From contig OW203763.1 of NCBI GenBank assembly GCA_934045905.1, positions 36,345,017 through 36,409,016 of the forward strand: a stretch of 64,000 bases of DNA. Direction: 5' to 3'. This DNA is from Leuctra nigra (Eukaryota > Arthropoda > Insecta > Plecoptera > Leuctridae). Both the position numbers and the translations under genes were made by a program. Of this stretch, positions 48,621-60,600 are shown piece after piece. Numbering within the stretch: the first letter of the stretch is position 1; each line of letters starts with the position of its first letter. The notes beneath the pieces are model-generated. The model made no database searches, had not been told where the DNA came from, and saw only the letters and a program-made list of their open reading frames with translations.

Positions 48621-48812
48621 TACGTGGCCAAAGTAAAATCGGTATTCTAAAGAAACGGATTGACTGATAAAACATTTGATGGCATCATCCGATGAAGTCT
48701 ACGTTAACTCGAGTATAGATGACTGATTTCATTGATAATAACAAGGACTGATTGTCAATGAACCTGATCAGCGGCGAAACCGTTTCGTATATCGTTTTAC
48801 TTTGGCCAAGTA
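48621..48812 (-). mobile_element. TA-flanked mariner-like MITE, copy A, 188 bp
   Basis: Element proper 48623-48810, with TA on both sides (48621-48622, 48811-48812). The ends CGTGGCCAAAGTAAAA and TTTTACTTTGGCCAAG are inverted repeats. The interior on the minus strand (TTGACAATCAGTCC, then TTATTATCAATGAAATCAG) matches copies B and C, so this copy is inverted relative to them. Confidence 0.8.
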
Positions 48813-48909
48813 ACCCATGGTTCGAACCCTATAGAGATTTTATTTTTAATTTGACGTTCTTTTCACAACATACGACTAGACTTCTTACAAACCGGATACT
48901 GATAGTAGG

Positions 48910-49108
48910 TAAACTCATCAAAACATAAAACGGTATTTGAACGAAACGGATTGGCTGCTTGTCAGGTTCCATGACAATCAATCAGTATTATTATCAATGA
49001 AATCAGAGCTAGATGACGAGTTAGCATAGATTTCATAAGATGTTGCCATAAATTTTTCTTCAGTCAATCCATTTCTTTCAAATACCGTTTTATCATTTGT
49101 TGAGTGTA
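48910..49108 (+). mobile_element. TA-flanked mariner-like MITE, copy B, 195 bp
   Basis: Element proper 48912-49106, flanked by TA. The left end AACTCATCAAAACATAAAAC and the complement of the right end CACTCAACAAATGATAAAAC pair, followed by CGGTATTTGAACGAAACGG and its partner. The interior ATTATCAATGAAATCAGAGC is shared with copy C. Confidence 0.8.
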
Positions 49109-50015
49109 CTTCAAGCAAGAATTAAGACACATTATTCAGAATATGATGCGACCTCATATGCTCGGCATACTCTCCGAGTCAACCGTCATCGCAAAAAGTT
49201 CAAATGGAATCGTTTGTATAATGGTCGAGGTGACTAATCCAATATCTTGTCAAAGGTTGGTGACATTTTATTAATCTGTTTCGATCTTGGCGAAGCAGAA
49301 AGACGCTGGCCAAAGCCGAAGCGTCGCAAGAGAGGGGCGTTGTAATGCAATTAGCCAATGACAAAGTGTTTCTCGTTCGCGCTCCACTGATCACTCGACT
49401 CAACTCATTCAAGGGTTGGAAAAATTACCCCCCCCCCTCGATTGAAAGAAGCGTAAGATCAAAAGACTAACATTAAGTGAGCTCTTTTTCTCTTAGCAAA
49501 TAGAAGCTGGGATGCGAGAGGAAGAGGGGTAAGTCAAATCAGGCATTGATACATAATGATATGAGCACATGTCAACCATCATACACTTCATGACCACTAT
49601 TGTTATTGGCATAATTGAATATTGATATCTGGGGCATATTTTGATATATTTGGATTGAAAATGTGTTCTTAGGTTATTTTGTCATTTAAATTTTGTATGG
49701 GCGAAAGCTATTTGTTTTATCTATTTCTTTTGTTTTATCCATTTGGAAACAAATTTGTTGAGATTTGTTTACATGTTTTTAAACTTTCTTGACTATTTAC
49801 ATTTTCTTAAGTAATATTTTTCGGACATTTCGTCATACTTTATTGTCCTAAAGAAGATCAAAATAGGGGAATCAAAACTAGAAAAAAATATATATAATTT
49901 TAAAAAAGTTTAAAATTACGAAATTCCAAAAACATACTTGTAAAAAAGTTGTGATTTGTTGATAATAATCTATTATTTCAGTAGAGTCAGAAAATTTTCA
50001 AATATAACTAAATTA

Positions 50016-50221
50016 TACACTCAACAAAATAAAAACTGTATTCTAAAAAACAGATTTGCTACTGGTCAAGCTCCTTTACAATCAATCATTGATATTATCA
50101 ATGAAATCAGAGCTCATAATAGAGTTAGAGTCGCACTAGTATAGACGACTACTGCGGTTGATGCCGTCAAATCTTTTAAAGCCAATTCTACTTCGAATAC
50201 CGTTTTACTTCTCGATCGAGG
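50016..50221 (+). mobile_element. TA-flanked mariner-like MITE, copy C, about 204 bp
   Basis: Left end TA then CACTCAACAAAATAAAAACT; interior CAATCATTGATATTATCAAT and GAAATCAGAGCTC as in copy B; right end GAATACCGTTTTACTTC. The outermost right bases have diverged, so that boundary is approximate. Confidence 0.7.
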
Positions 50222-53200
50222 GCTCATTTTGTTTTCCGATGGATGAATATTCTTATATCAAAACCTAATCAATTTTCTTTGACACATGATATTACGTGTA
50301 TCAGCTAATTTGTACAAAATGTGCTAAATATAATAATCAATTAGATGAACCACACAAGATTATGTACCAGGGAGGAGGCGAATACAAAAAAATAATAAAG
50401 AATGCATACCATAATAAAGTGCGGGTACCAAGAAAAAGTTATTTGGCCGATTATAAATATGCAAAATAAAGTTGATATCTATCTAGGTTGATGCACATGC
50501 AATAAATCACAAAGTATGGTTGAATTCTTGCGACGATAAAAGAAGAAAAACACGTCAAAACACTTTTGGCCACTTCTCAATAATGTCGGAAGAATTCTCT
50601 GACATACCCTATGAGGCTCTGAAGATCAAGAAGTAGGTGGTGGTAAGGTTTCACGTTGTCGATCTGCCGAGATATACTCAATAGAATCCTAATAAAACAA
50701 TCCCGATATCTCCAACTGAAAGCCCTGCGATCTCTACCTAGACAATGAGGCTGCGCAGGTATTGCTGCTCTCTTGATGATCTCTACACGCAGATCCTGTG
50801 CAGCATCCCGATACCATCTCACAGGGTTCAAGCTATGCCGACAGCGCAGTGCACAGGAGCCATCTTACATGGTGCACAAGATCACCATACGAGCATGCTG
50901 CACGTTTCTACAATCAAAGGAACGAAAAACAGAGCAAAAAATACCGATTGCAATTTTTTTCAATTCCTATGGTGATCTTGATATGTTTGTTATACGGGCT
51001 GAACACCATGTTTCCATGGGTGTATAAATACCTATTTACATGGAGCAAAAACATTTCGATGACGGTTTTGCAAATGAAGAAAAAGGTGGTTCGTAACAAC
51101 CAATAATTAGGGTATTTTGCAGTAGATACGTTCATTATTTGGAACAATTTAACTGGATATAAAATGTAGTTTTCTCATTTTCAGTATCATTTGCTTTAAC
51201 ATTTATGTTTAGTTGCTGACAAAAAATAATAATTTATATTTTCAGCTACATAATCACGTTCAATGACTTAAAATAAAATTTACTTAGAACAGATTTTTCA
51301 AGTAAATTATTATAGACTACTTTGCAAGATTGGTATGTTTCATATGCGGTTAACTTCATGAATTATCATTTCTCAACACAAATAATATTCAACGCCATAC
51401 TAAATCGCGCAAAACATAAAACCGTGTAAATGTGTAATATTCCAGTCTATGTATTTGAATGTCTGATGCACAGCAGTGGTCTTGCACAATCTGATATCGA
51501 GTATCCATCTTATGTAGATGTCCTCCACGCTAAAGATTGCCTCCATTGATACAATGTCAACCGGTGCATGCGCCATTTGCACACAATCAGGTGGATAATT
51601 TCACTCCGGACAAAGTAGCGAAGAATGGACTTACATTTTCTCAACTGTTTCTCATACTGCCGGCTCTGTAATTATACTGCGCTTCAATTCAGCAAACGAG
51701 AGATAACTTTCAAGTGAGGCAAAGTTATACATACTGCATTGAACATCGTTTACGGGAAGGTGCACAAAAATTACTTTACAAAAAAGGTATATTTCCTTGA
51801 TTATTTATTAATAATTCACTTTTGTGAAAGGATATTGTAAAAATTATTTGACCTACGCATTTGATTCTGCATGAAAGGAACTCAAGTTTGTATAAAAGTA
51901 AGTATACACATAAAATTATGCAAAATCTGTATTTGAGTGTGTTTAAATTATAGCACAATATATCAATGTACATTACATTTCGCCATTGAAATATTTGTTA
52001 GAGTCTACTTGTCAAATAACAAGACCCTACGTACACCATAAACAGCTAATCTTCTAGGCAGTACATGAATAAGCAATGGAAGAAATGCAACACTTGAAGT
52101 CTACCGAAGAGAATAAGTTCGAGAAACCGAAGCTAGGGACTGTGGAAGCATATAATAAATCTACAGAGAAGAGAGAAGACTAAGAGAGAAAATGCTTCGC
52201 GTTCACAACGTAGTAGTTAAAACGCAAACGTGTGAATTAGTGTGAGTAATAGAGCGGGATTTTCAAGCCTTCTAAGTCATCCGATTTGTCCCCGCGAGAG
52301 AGCGAAACCTCCGGAGATTTTCACACAATGAATAACGAACGGCTACTTAATGAAGCATATATCAAAAGGAATAGAAATAATCCTACCGATTTATTAGCTC
52401 CACAAATAACGCCACTTCATAATATGGTATTTTACTAATAATACATACAACTCCGATATATCTCTTTTGAATATGGTTATGTCATAACATTTAGCAACAT
52501 TCATTATTGCTTAAGCTACGTGAAATGAAGGGAAAAATCAAAACAAGCATATAATGTAAAGCCACACACTCTTGTCGTATGAATATTATAACATTTCGCT
52601 GCTGAGGTTCGAATTGCAAAAGAGAAGATTATATACACGTGGCTCAGCGTTATTCAGATGTCATAACGTATGGAAGTCTTGGCAAGAAAGAAACCTAAGA
52701 GGAACACCAAAGCTGTTGACGAAGATATGTCAAGACTCGAGGTATTCATCTAGCAACTGTGGCGTGGAGAATTAAAATGTAACACAAATAATTACATTTA
52801 TTGTTACGTTCTGCAAAGGATCGAAATCACGAACGGCCTCATGCTGAAGCGAAGTTGCGTCCGCAAGTAGATATTTGCGGATGTCAGTCCTCAACACCAC
52901 AAGACCGTGTGCTAATAATCTTATGGACGGAATCCAGAAGACTCTGGGCTCTTGCGTCGATAAATCTGGACATTCTTTTGGGCACGAGGTTGAAATAGAC
53001 CAAAACTGCACAAGTTTGCAAGTGCAATTATATGAAGTGTTATACGTTTGATAGTATTTTCAATATTCCTATGATATTTACAAAATTTCTTTGAAAAGCA
53101 ACTTGTAAATTTGATATATCTGGGTTTGTAAGTGGAACGGAATTAGGCAAAGGAATATGAATGGCATCAAACAGGAATTAAGGGATGAAAGCAGTTTAGG

Positions 53201-53400
53201 TAAAACAATGTGTAACGTCTTTTAATAACTCATGTAGCATCACACACAAATACGCAAGCACTGATGAAAAACATAGAACGAAATCACCACATTCTTCCCA
53301 TCGGCCGGTGACAACTAAATGAAAACATAAATATCAGCGACATTAATTTCCCCCAATCAATTTGAATACCTGCATTTATCGCTGAACGTTTCGACAAATA
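50222..53400. other. No defined feature (3.2 kb)
   Basis: Two minus-strand frames, 50577-50831 (84 codons) and 51400-51582 (60 codons), have a more protein-like composition than the background, with Trp, Arg and Asp spread evenly. I recognise no domain. They could be relic exons or chance. Confidence 0.35.
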
Positions 53401-54064
53401 TTAGCCGCGTTCTGGCCTGATATGTCACCACCACCCGATACCAAGTGACAGTCTATGAAAGCGTTACCAATCCCACCAGCATGATCCCATGTTAAATACC
53501 TCGCTACCGAAGCATACGGCCACACGATCCCACAGTAATCCTACTTTTATACACTCGATAAATTCATCTCCTGCATAATTCATCCACCCCCTTCCCCCTC
53601 CTCCTCGTCGTCTCACCCCCCGATCATGACGGACTTGCGATAAGCGCATTGTTATTACCATTTCCGAGGATTAGGTTGTTTTGTCGCGGTTTTGACCATG
53701 AAGATACACACTTGCCATGTGTGTTGGTGAGAGACGCACTTTTATATGCCACAAGATTTATTACTCCGCCGGAAAAGCTGCACAATAATTGAGAACGCAG
53801 AGCGCCAATGTGGCTTCTTCGAGACCCCTGTATTTTATATGACATTTAACAAATCTCCACTTGCTAAATACTTTTCCACCACTGCCCGCCTCAAACGTTG
53901 CACTTTTTGTATTTTTAATAATTCTCATCAATCACTCGGAACTTATTAACACCCCACCCCAATTTTCTTCAAGAAAAACAAATTTTCTTGCGCGGGGATT
54001 TAAAACCACAAGGCCCGGAGAAAAGTCAGTCAACGCTTTTATGATTATTTCAACTCATAAATAT
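53401..54064. other. No defined feature
   Basis: Moderately GC-richer than the flanks, with short C-rich strings at 53585-53630. No gene recognised. Confidence 0.4.
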
Positions 54065-54213
54065 CCCCCCCCCCCCCCCCCCCAACAGTTTTCACCGACG
54101 TGTCCCTCAGACTGTTCACTTCACCCCCCCCCCCCCCCCCCCCCCCCCCATCTCCCGTCAGAAAAGGACACATACAGACAGGATCAGTGTGAATCTGAAT
54201 TGTTAATGTGGTC

Positions 54214-54244
<31 letters not shown>

Positions 54245-54314
54245 ACTTCGACGGTAGAGAAGTTGTCACTTCGAATTTTTATCCGCTGGCTGATTCGTAA
54301 GCTACGCCTACGCC
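54065..54314. repeat. Cluster of very long poly-C and poly-G tracts
   Basis: C19 at 54065-54083, C26 at 54124-54149 and G29 at 54214-54242, within 180 bp. The plus-strand C runs and the G run face each other as inverted homopolymers and could pair. The open frame across them is produced by Pro and Gly codons and is not a gene. Confidence 0.95.
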
Positions 54315-54514
54315 NNNNNNNNNNNNNNNNNNNNNNNNNNNNNNNNNNNNNNNNNNNNNNNNNNNNNNNNNNNNNNNNNNNNNNNNNNNNNNNNNNNNNN
54401 NNNNNNNNNNNNNNNNNNNNNNNNNNNNNNNNNNNNNNNNNNNNNNNNNNNNNNNNNNNNNNNNNNNNNNNNNNNNNNNNNNNNNNNNNNNNNNNNNNNN
54501 NNNNNNNNNNNNNN
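54315..54514. other. Assembly gap, 200 N
   Basis: Exactly 200 undetermined bases. The right border is a G15 run (54515-54529) and the left side follows the C/G cluster, so the gap probably reflects failure to sequence or assemble through homopolymers. The true length is unknown. Confidence 0.98.
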
Positions 54515-54635
54515 GGGGGGGGGGGGGGGAGAGTTTTGAAGTTCTGTCACGATGGCAAGGGTCGAACACTTTTAAACGTCACCGCATGGCGATCATGTGT
54601 ATGATGTGCACATGGGGCAAGGGGGGGGGGGGGGG
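54515..54635. repeat. Poly-G tracts flanking the gap
   Basis: G15 at 54515-54529 (possibly longer into the gap) and G15 at 54621-54635. Confidence 0.95.
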
Positions 54636-55502
54636 TACTGTATACGCGAATTGACCGTGCTGTATGTAGACTCGAGTGGAGTTGTTGCGAGCTTGTAATA
54701 CAAGTAATGCCCATTCTTTGTGTATAAATAGTACAATCGCATCTGCTAAATAATTTCAATTACAAGCAGTTAGATGTTTTAATTACAAGTATCCACATTA
54801 CTACAGTAATAGTCATATTTGTTCATACGTTCTATTATGTCTTCCTTTCATATATAATTTATAGGTATTTATATATTATCTCTTTACTACGAAGAAGTAA
54901 CAAAATGTGATCTGAACTAATATACATTTTAATAATATTGCGGGTACTGAAAGCTTTAAATAATTAATATATTAAATTGACAATGGAATAGTGGAAATGT
55001 TCCGACTTCAACAAAACCAGCCACAAGCCAACTCTTAAAATTAATGTGTTTCACGCAAGAATTCGGAGTCTTAAACAAATATCTGGTCTCATAACTCTTC
55101 CGTCGGTTAGAATTTAATCAGTTACGACATCTAGACATGACTTTTCGAAAACGGTAGAAAAATGTGAACAAACAATTACCAATTGATGAAAAGAACAGCT
55201 TATTAGAAAATAATAAATGCGCCGATGTGTCCTCACCCTACCGACAGTGAAGCCACCCCCGAAAACCCCCAACCCCCCTCGCGATTTGTGACAGACAAAT
55301 CGCAACCCTTCCACACATCGTCGCCGCACCGGCTTCTGAAAATGACACCCAGTGACATTTCAATTTCGATTTCTCGGTGGCGGGGGGTTGTGGGCAGCGC
55401 GGGCCGATGACAGTTCGCGAACCCGCCTGTCAACCTCCGTGGTCGTCGGATAATGCGGCTGGTCGTCTGTCAAGCGCGTTGTACTCGCAAGTCGCAACGG
55501 TG
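54636..55502. other. No defined feature; CpG-rich right half
   Basis: 54636-55200 is AT-rich. 55210-55500 is GC- and CpG-rich and leads directly into the 23-bp array. It could be an old promoter or exon, but no frame is convincing. Confidence 0.4.
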
Positions 55503-56195
55503 TGACATCGCTACACGCCACACGGGGACATCACTACACGCCACACGGGGACATCACTACACGCCACACGGGGACATCGCTACACGCCACACGGGGACAT
55601 CGCTACACGCCACACGGGGACATCACTACACGCCACACGGGGACATCACTACACGCCACACGGGGACATCACTACACGCCACACGGGGACATCACTACAC
55701 GCCACACGGGGACATCACTACACGCCACACGGGGACATCACTACACGCCACACGGGGACATCGCTACACGCCACACGGGGACATCACTACACGCCACACG
55801 GGGACATCACTACACGCCACACGGGGACATCACTACAGGCCACACGGGGACATCACTACACGCCACACGGGGACATCGCTACACGCCACACGGGGACATC
55901 GCTACACGCCACACGGGGACATCACTACACGCCACACGGGGACATCACTACACGCCACACGGGGACATCACTACACGCCACACGGGGACATCACTACACG
56001 CCACACGGGGACATCGCTACACGCCACACGGGGACATCACTACACGCCACACGGGGACATCACTACACGCCACACGGGGACATCGCTACACGCCACACGG
56101 GGACATCACTACACGCCACACGGGGACATCGCTACACGCCACACGGGGACATCGCTACACGCCACACGGGGACATCGCTACACGCCACACGGGGA
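55503..56195. repeat. 23-bp minisatellite, about 30 copies
   Basis: Exact period of 23 bp, ACATCACTACACGCCACACG plus GGG. The only common variation is CATCACT against CATCGCT, with one CTACAGGCC variant near 55835. The array is open on the plus strand in more than one frame (270 and 241 codons), because 3 units make 69 bases and no unit contains a stop. The same repeat is therefore read as cycles of 23 residues. Equal openness of alternative frames argues against coding. Confidence 0.97.
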
Positions 56196-56418
56196 CACGG
56201 CAAGAGACGGAAGATTGTCAACACTAGTCCGTTTTCTACGCGGCGTCCTCGAGTGTACTCGGTGAAGTGGTGGAAACGGCTATATACACATTCCTTCATC
56301 TTCCAATCGACACTTCTATGAAAATCCATGATTTATAACGAATAATTAATGCAAAAGATGAAAAAATGCTCACTTGTTTTTACAAATCAACGTATAGTTA
56401 CAACCACAATATTCAGAA

Positions 56419-56449
<31 letters not shown>
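56419..56449. repeat. Poly-G tract, 31 bases
   Basis: The longest uninterrupted homopolymer in the window. Confidence 0.95.
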
Positions 56450-56450
<1 letters not shown>

Positions 56451-57430
56451 ATGTTGTCCACAACATTGTATCCAACACAAGATAATCAAAATCTCGATTG
56501 AAGCAAAATTGTCAAAATGGGTCCTCACGTAAATTGGTTTTTCAATTGCACCAGAAATCTTGAAAAGATGTGATATATATTCAATTGGTTTATTGGTCCA
56601 GCTCACACCCAAACAGTACCGATGAAGACGTATACAACCAACAGAACGCCTTCGCCTAAATCTCAAATCCACACCAACATTTTCCTCGTCATCTTAGTTA
56701 GAAGGTAAACTGTCCATCATGGTTCGACCTCAATGATGACTCGAATGATTCCAACCTTCCTCTTGCAACAGTCAGAAGTCCCACCACACTTGGAGGCATT
56801 ATTATAATGATTTCATGTAAGGGCCGTAGCGAAAGTACTGAGAAAGTAGGCATAACTTGTGTATTAATTGAAATATAAATATATCCCCTATACAACGGCA
56901 TCACTCAACATTGTCTGAGTCACAAGAGAAGCGCTTGTGTGATGCAAATTTGCTCGAAATACATTAAAAATGTATTCTCTTATACTAATATAAGAAACAA
57001 TCACGCAAATGAATATCCACGAAGTTATTTGGTCGCTCGTTGTAGCTTTGTCTCCGATTCTCCCGGGAGCAGGAGAACGATTCGCGGTCGCTTATGGCGA
57101 ACGAGCCACGGCGATCCACGCGGGGTGTTAAAAGTGGGGCGCGCAAACCCCGCATAAATTCCATCAGGATGGTATTAGCCTGTAATCACATGCTATCTCC
57201 CCACCCTCCAACCCCTACTGATGGTAGATAACCTCTCCGCCTCCGCCTCTAAGAATGTCTCCCACCCTTCATCCTTCCCCCTAGCCTTTATTCGTTCAGG
57301 AAAACACGAAGAGGTCTGCGGTGAAATTTCATTTTCATTTTCCCGCTCGAAGGAAATAATAACGTCGGTAATAAGTCTGGTCAAGGTGATATGTCACGTG
57401 TGACCGGAAACACTGCTGGATGTGTTGGTA
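56450..57430. other. No defined feature
   Basis: AT-rich with GC-richer parts near 57055-57160. No gene recognised. Confidence 0.4.
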
Positions 57431-58560
57431 CTGTGGAGGACCATGCTGACTTGCGTGGCAGATCGAGATCTTTCTTGTTGGAAGTGAATACTTCGCCGTG
57501 GAGCTCTTCTGAAGGATGCAGATAGATTCTTCGTCGAGAATACAGACACGGTCTTGTACATACTTGAACGGAGTACATCAAATAGGTTATAGTGCGGAAC
57601 AGGAAAATAGTTAAGAAAATAGTGTTCGAAGTAGATGAGGAAGCAGAAAAACGATTTCGTCTTTTTGACGCTATTTTAAGATTTACACTTTTCGTTGGAT
57701 CGATCGATTTTCTTTATGACACTATTTTTGGATTTACACTTTTCGTTTAAATATGTTTTTTATTGGAGAAAGCAAACACTTTCTTGAAATGCTTTCATGA
57801 AGTAAACACATTCTTCTTGGATACACATTTTCTTGTAGGAAGTAAAAATTTCATTGGGAGTATATTTTCTTTGAGAAAGCAAATGTATTTTCATCGGAAG
57901 ATAATATTTTGCGGAAAGTAAACACAATCGCGTTGGAAAGTATCTTCTTGCATGAAGTAAACATATTCTCGACGGAGAATAACTTTCTTGCAGGAAGTAA
58001 ACACAATCTGTTGGAGATAATTTTCTTGGAATGTTCTTTTCTATCTGGAAGGTTTTTCTGCAGTGATAGTCATACGGAGTACCCACGGAAGATCTTCTTG
58101 AGCGACGGAGACTTGTTCTAGTTGTGAAAGATCCTTCTTCTTGTATAGAGAGGAACAGCATTTGTTCACGATAGATAGCTCACACGTTCTTGTACTCTTG
58201 TCTTTCGTCGGCAACTGACAAACTGGAAGAAAAACATAATACAACACGCAAAAATTAGCTTTCTTGAAGAAAGAAGAGCACGATCTCAACCAAAAATTTC
58301 AAGAACCGCCGAAGTCAAGACACGTCCGCCGAAGAATGAAGAAAACGTTTCAGATGAAGTTTTTGGTAAATACGAAGTTGTAGAAAGTAGAACTCTGCTG
58401 ACACAGTTGAAATATCCTACTTGTTCAAGTGAGACGCAGACTTGTTCTCGTGGTCAACTAGTAGAAATAGAAACAATTTTATAGGACGCATACACATTAT
58501 CGAAATGTTGCACTTTGCTGGAAGATGCCGATGTAAGAAAAAAAAGATTGTTTGAATAAA
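57431..58560 (-). repeat. Strongly diverged satellite, old end of the 57.4-60.6 kb family
   Basis: Irregular units built from TTCTTG-AGGAAGTAAACACA-like strings (for example near 57805, 57835 and 57990) repeat every 24-50 bp with heavy divergence. The minus strand is open for 133 codons (57760-58161) and its translation (CVYFLQE, CLLSA) echoes those of the homogeneous arrays at 58.9-60.6 kb. I take it as an older part of one satellite. A coding origin cannot be excluded but is not supported. Confidence 0.55.
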
Positions 58561-58870
58561 TAGGTTCTTCTCTTATCTTTTATTCTTCTTCTCCTCTTCT
58601 TTCTTCTGATTCTTCATATGTTTTTCTTATTTTCATTCTTCATATTCTTCTTATGGTTTATTCTCCTTTTTCTTATGTACGAGCTCGACACATTGTCGTT
58701 TTCCCCTAGATTTGAGCTTAGGGGATCCCGTATGGTCATCATTCCTCCAGGTCTACTTCGTGGTTTATGTAGGGCCCACCCGTCTCCTTCCCACCGTCTA
58801 TCAGCTACCCTTTCTTCATCACCATCCTCCTGTCATCTTCATAATCATTCAACCGTAGGCAAATTACCCT
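58561..58870. repeat. Pyrimidine-rich stretch and possible SINE remnant
   Basis: 58561-58680 is TTCTTC-rich low complexity. 58730-58865 contains CTCCTTCCCACCGTCTATC, TTCTTCATCACCATCC and ATAATCATTCAACCG, similar in order to the 3' half of the 8.1-kb SINE family. The assignment is tentative. Confidence 0.35.
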
Positions 58871-58906
58871 AGTTGCTGGACAGTGCAAAGTTTCACTAAA
58901 AAAAAT

Positions 58907-59770
58907 AGCAGTCTGAAGAATTCTACTGGTAGAAAGTAGACACATTCTTACAGTATGAAGAAATCGTCCGGAAGAAAGAGACCACACTCTCGAAGTTTGA
59001 AGAATTCTTGTAGAAAGTAGACACATTCTTGTTTGTAGTATGAAGCATTCTTCTTGTAGAAGGTAGACACATTCTTGCAGTATGAAGAATTCTACTGGTA
59101 GAAAGTAGACACATTCTTGCAATATGAAGAAATCGTCCGGAAGAAAGAGACCACACTCTCGAAGTTTGAAGCATTCTTGTATAAAGAGGACACATTTTAG
59201 TTTGTAGTAAGCAGCATTCTTCTTGTAGAAAGTAGACACATTCTTGCAGTATGAAGAATTCACCTGGTAGAAAGTAGACACATTATTGCAGTATGAAGAA
59301 ATCGTCTGGAAGAAAGAGGCCACACTCTCGAAGTTTGAAGCATTCTTGTAGAAAGTAGACACATTCTTGTTTGTAGTAAGCAGCATTCTTCTTGTAGAAA
59401 GTAGACACATTCTTGCAGTATGAAGAATTCTACTGGTAGAAAGTAGACACATTATTGCAGTATGAAGAAATCGTCTGGAAGAAAGAGGCCACACTCTCGA
59501 AGTTTGAAGCATTCTTGTAGAAAGTAGGCACATTCTTGTTCGTAGTATTAAGCATTTTTCTGGTAGAAAGTAGACACATTATTGGAGTAGGTATGAAGAA
59601 TCCGTCTGGAAGAAAGTGAACATACTCTCGTAGTTTAAATTATTCTTCTGATAGAAAGTAGAAACATTCTTGTAGTATAAAGAATCCGTCTGGAAGAAAG
59701 AGAGCTCATTCTCTTAGTTTAAAGCATTCTTCTTATACAAAGTAGACGCATTCTTGCAACAAAGCATTCT
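58907..59770. repeat. 169-bp higher-order satellite units
   Basis: GAAGAAATCGTC-GGAAGAAAG recurs at 58957, 59126, 59295 and 59464, exactly 169 bp apart each time. Each unit contains several related TTCTTG-AGAAAGTAGACACA submotifs, so 169 is about two 84-bp subunits. The right end (59520-59770) is more diverged. The minus strand is open in overlapping frames (242 and 90 codons), which reflects absence of stop triplets in the repeat. Confidence 0.85.
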
Positions 59771-59839
59771 TCAGGTAGCGAAAGCTTCCAAATTCACGTA
59801 GAAAGGTGTATTTTCTGGCAGAAATACATTCTGTGTCCA

Positions 59840-60600
59840 TGTAGTGGATAAATTATCGTAGTATGGAGCATTCTTCTGGTAGGAAACAGACACCTTCTTG
59901 CAGTATGAAACTATCTTCTGGTTGAAAACAGCCAAGTTCTCGTAGTTTGAAGCATTCTTCTGGTTGGAAGCAGACACCTTCTTGCAGTATGAAACATTCT
60001 TCTGGTTGAAAACAGCCAAGTTCTCGTAGTATGAAGCATTCTTCTGGTAGGAAGCAGACACCTTCTTGCAGTATGAAACATTCTTCTGGTTGAAACAGCC
60101 AAGTTCTCGTAGTATGGAGCATTCTTCTGGTAGGAAGCAGACACTTTCTTGCAGTATGAAACTATCTTCTGGTTGAAAACAGCCAAGTCCTCGTAGTATG
60201 GAGCATTCTTCTGGGGAAGCAGACACCTTCTTGCAGTATGAAACATTCTTCTGGTTGAAAACAGCCAAGTTCTCGTAGTATGGAGCATTCTTTGGTAGAA
60301 AGCAGACACTTTCTTGCAGTATGAAACATTCTTCTGGTTGAAAACAGCCAAGTTCTCGTAGTATGGAGCATTCTTCTGGTAGGAAGCAGACACCTTCTTG
60401 CAGTATGAAACATTCTTCTGGTTGAAAACAGCCAAGTTCTCGTAGTATGGAGCATTCTTCTGGTAGGAAGCAGACACCTTCTTGCAGTATGAAACTATCT
60501 TCTGGTTGAAAACAGCCAAGTCCTCGTAGTAAGGAGCATTCTTCTGGTAGGAAGCAGACACCTTCTTGCAGTATGAAACATTCTTCTGTCTCAAACCAGA
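59840..60600. repeat. 84-bp satellite, 9 copies, homogeneous
   Basis: CAGACACCTTCTTGCAGTAT recurs about every 84 bp: 59887, 59971, 60055, 60138, 60220, 60303, 60387, 60471, 60555. Three intervals are 83, 82 and 83 bp because of single- or double-base deletions (TTGAAACAGCC, CTTCTGGGGAAGC, CATTCTTTGGTAG). Those deletions shift the long minus-strand frames (up to 227 codons), so selection for coding is unlikely. Confidence 0.9.

Noticed and set aside
53861..54604. 247-codon frame across the gap
   Set aside because: It is made of Pro and Gly codons from C and G runs plus about 67 unknown residues from the 200-N gap.
55453..56265. 270-codon plus-strand open frame as a repetitive protein gene
   Set aside because: It is only the 23-bp minisatellite read through. 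A second plus-strand frame is equally open, there is no signal peptide or flanking exon structure, and the frame begins in unrelated CpG-rich sequence.
58805..60594. Long minus-strand frames (242, 227 and 165 codons) as Tyr/Cys/Ser-rich repeat proteins
   Set aside because: Several overlapping frames are open at once, the 84-bp units contain 1- and 2-base deletions that shift the frame, and the sequence grades into non-coding decayed units.
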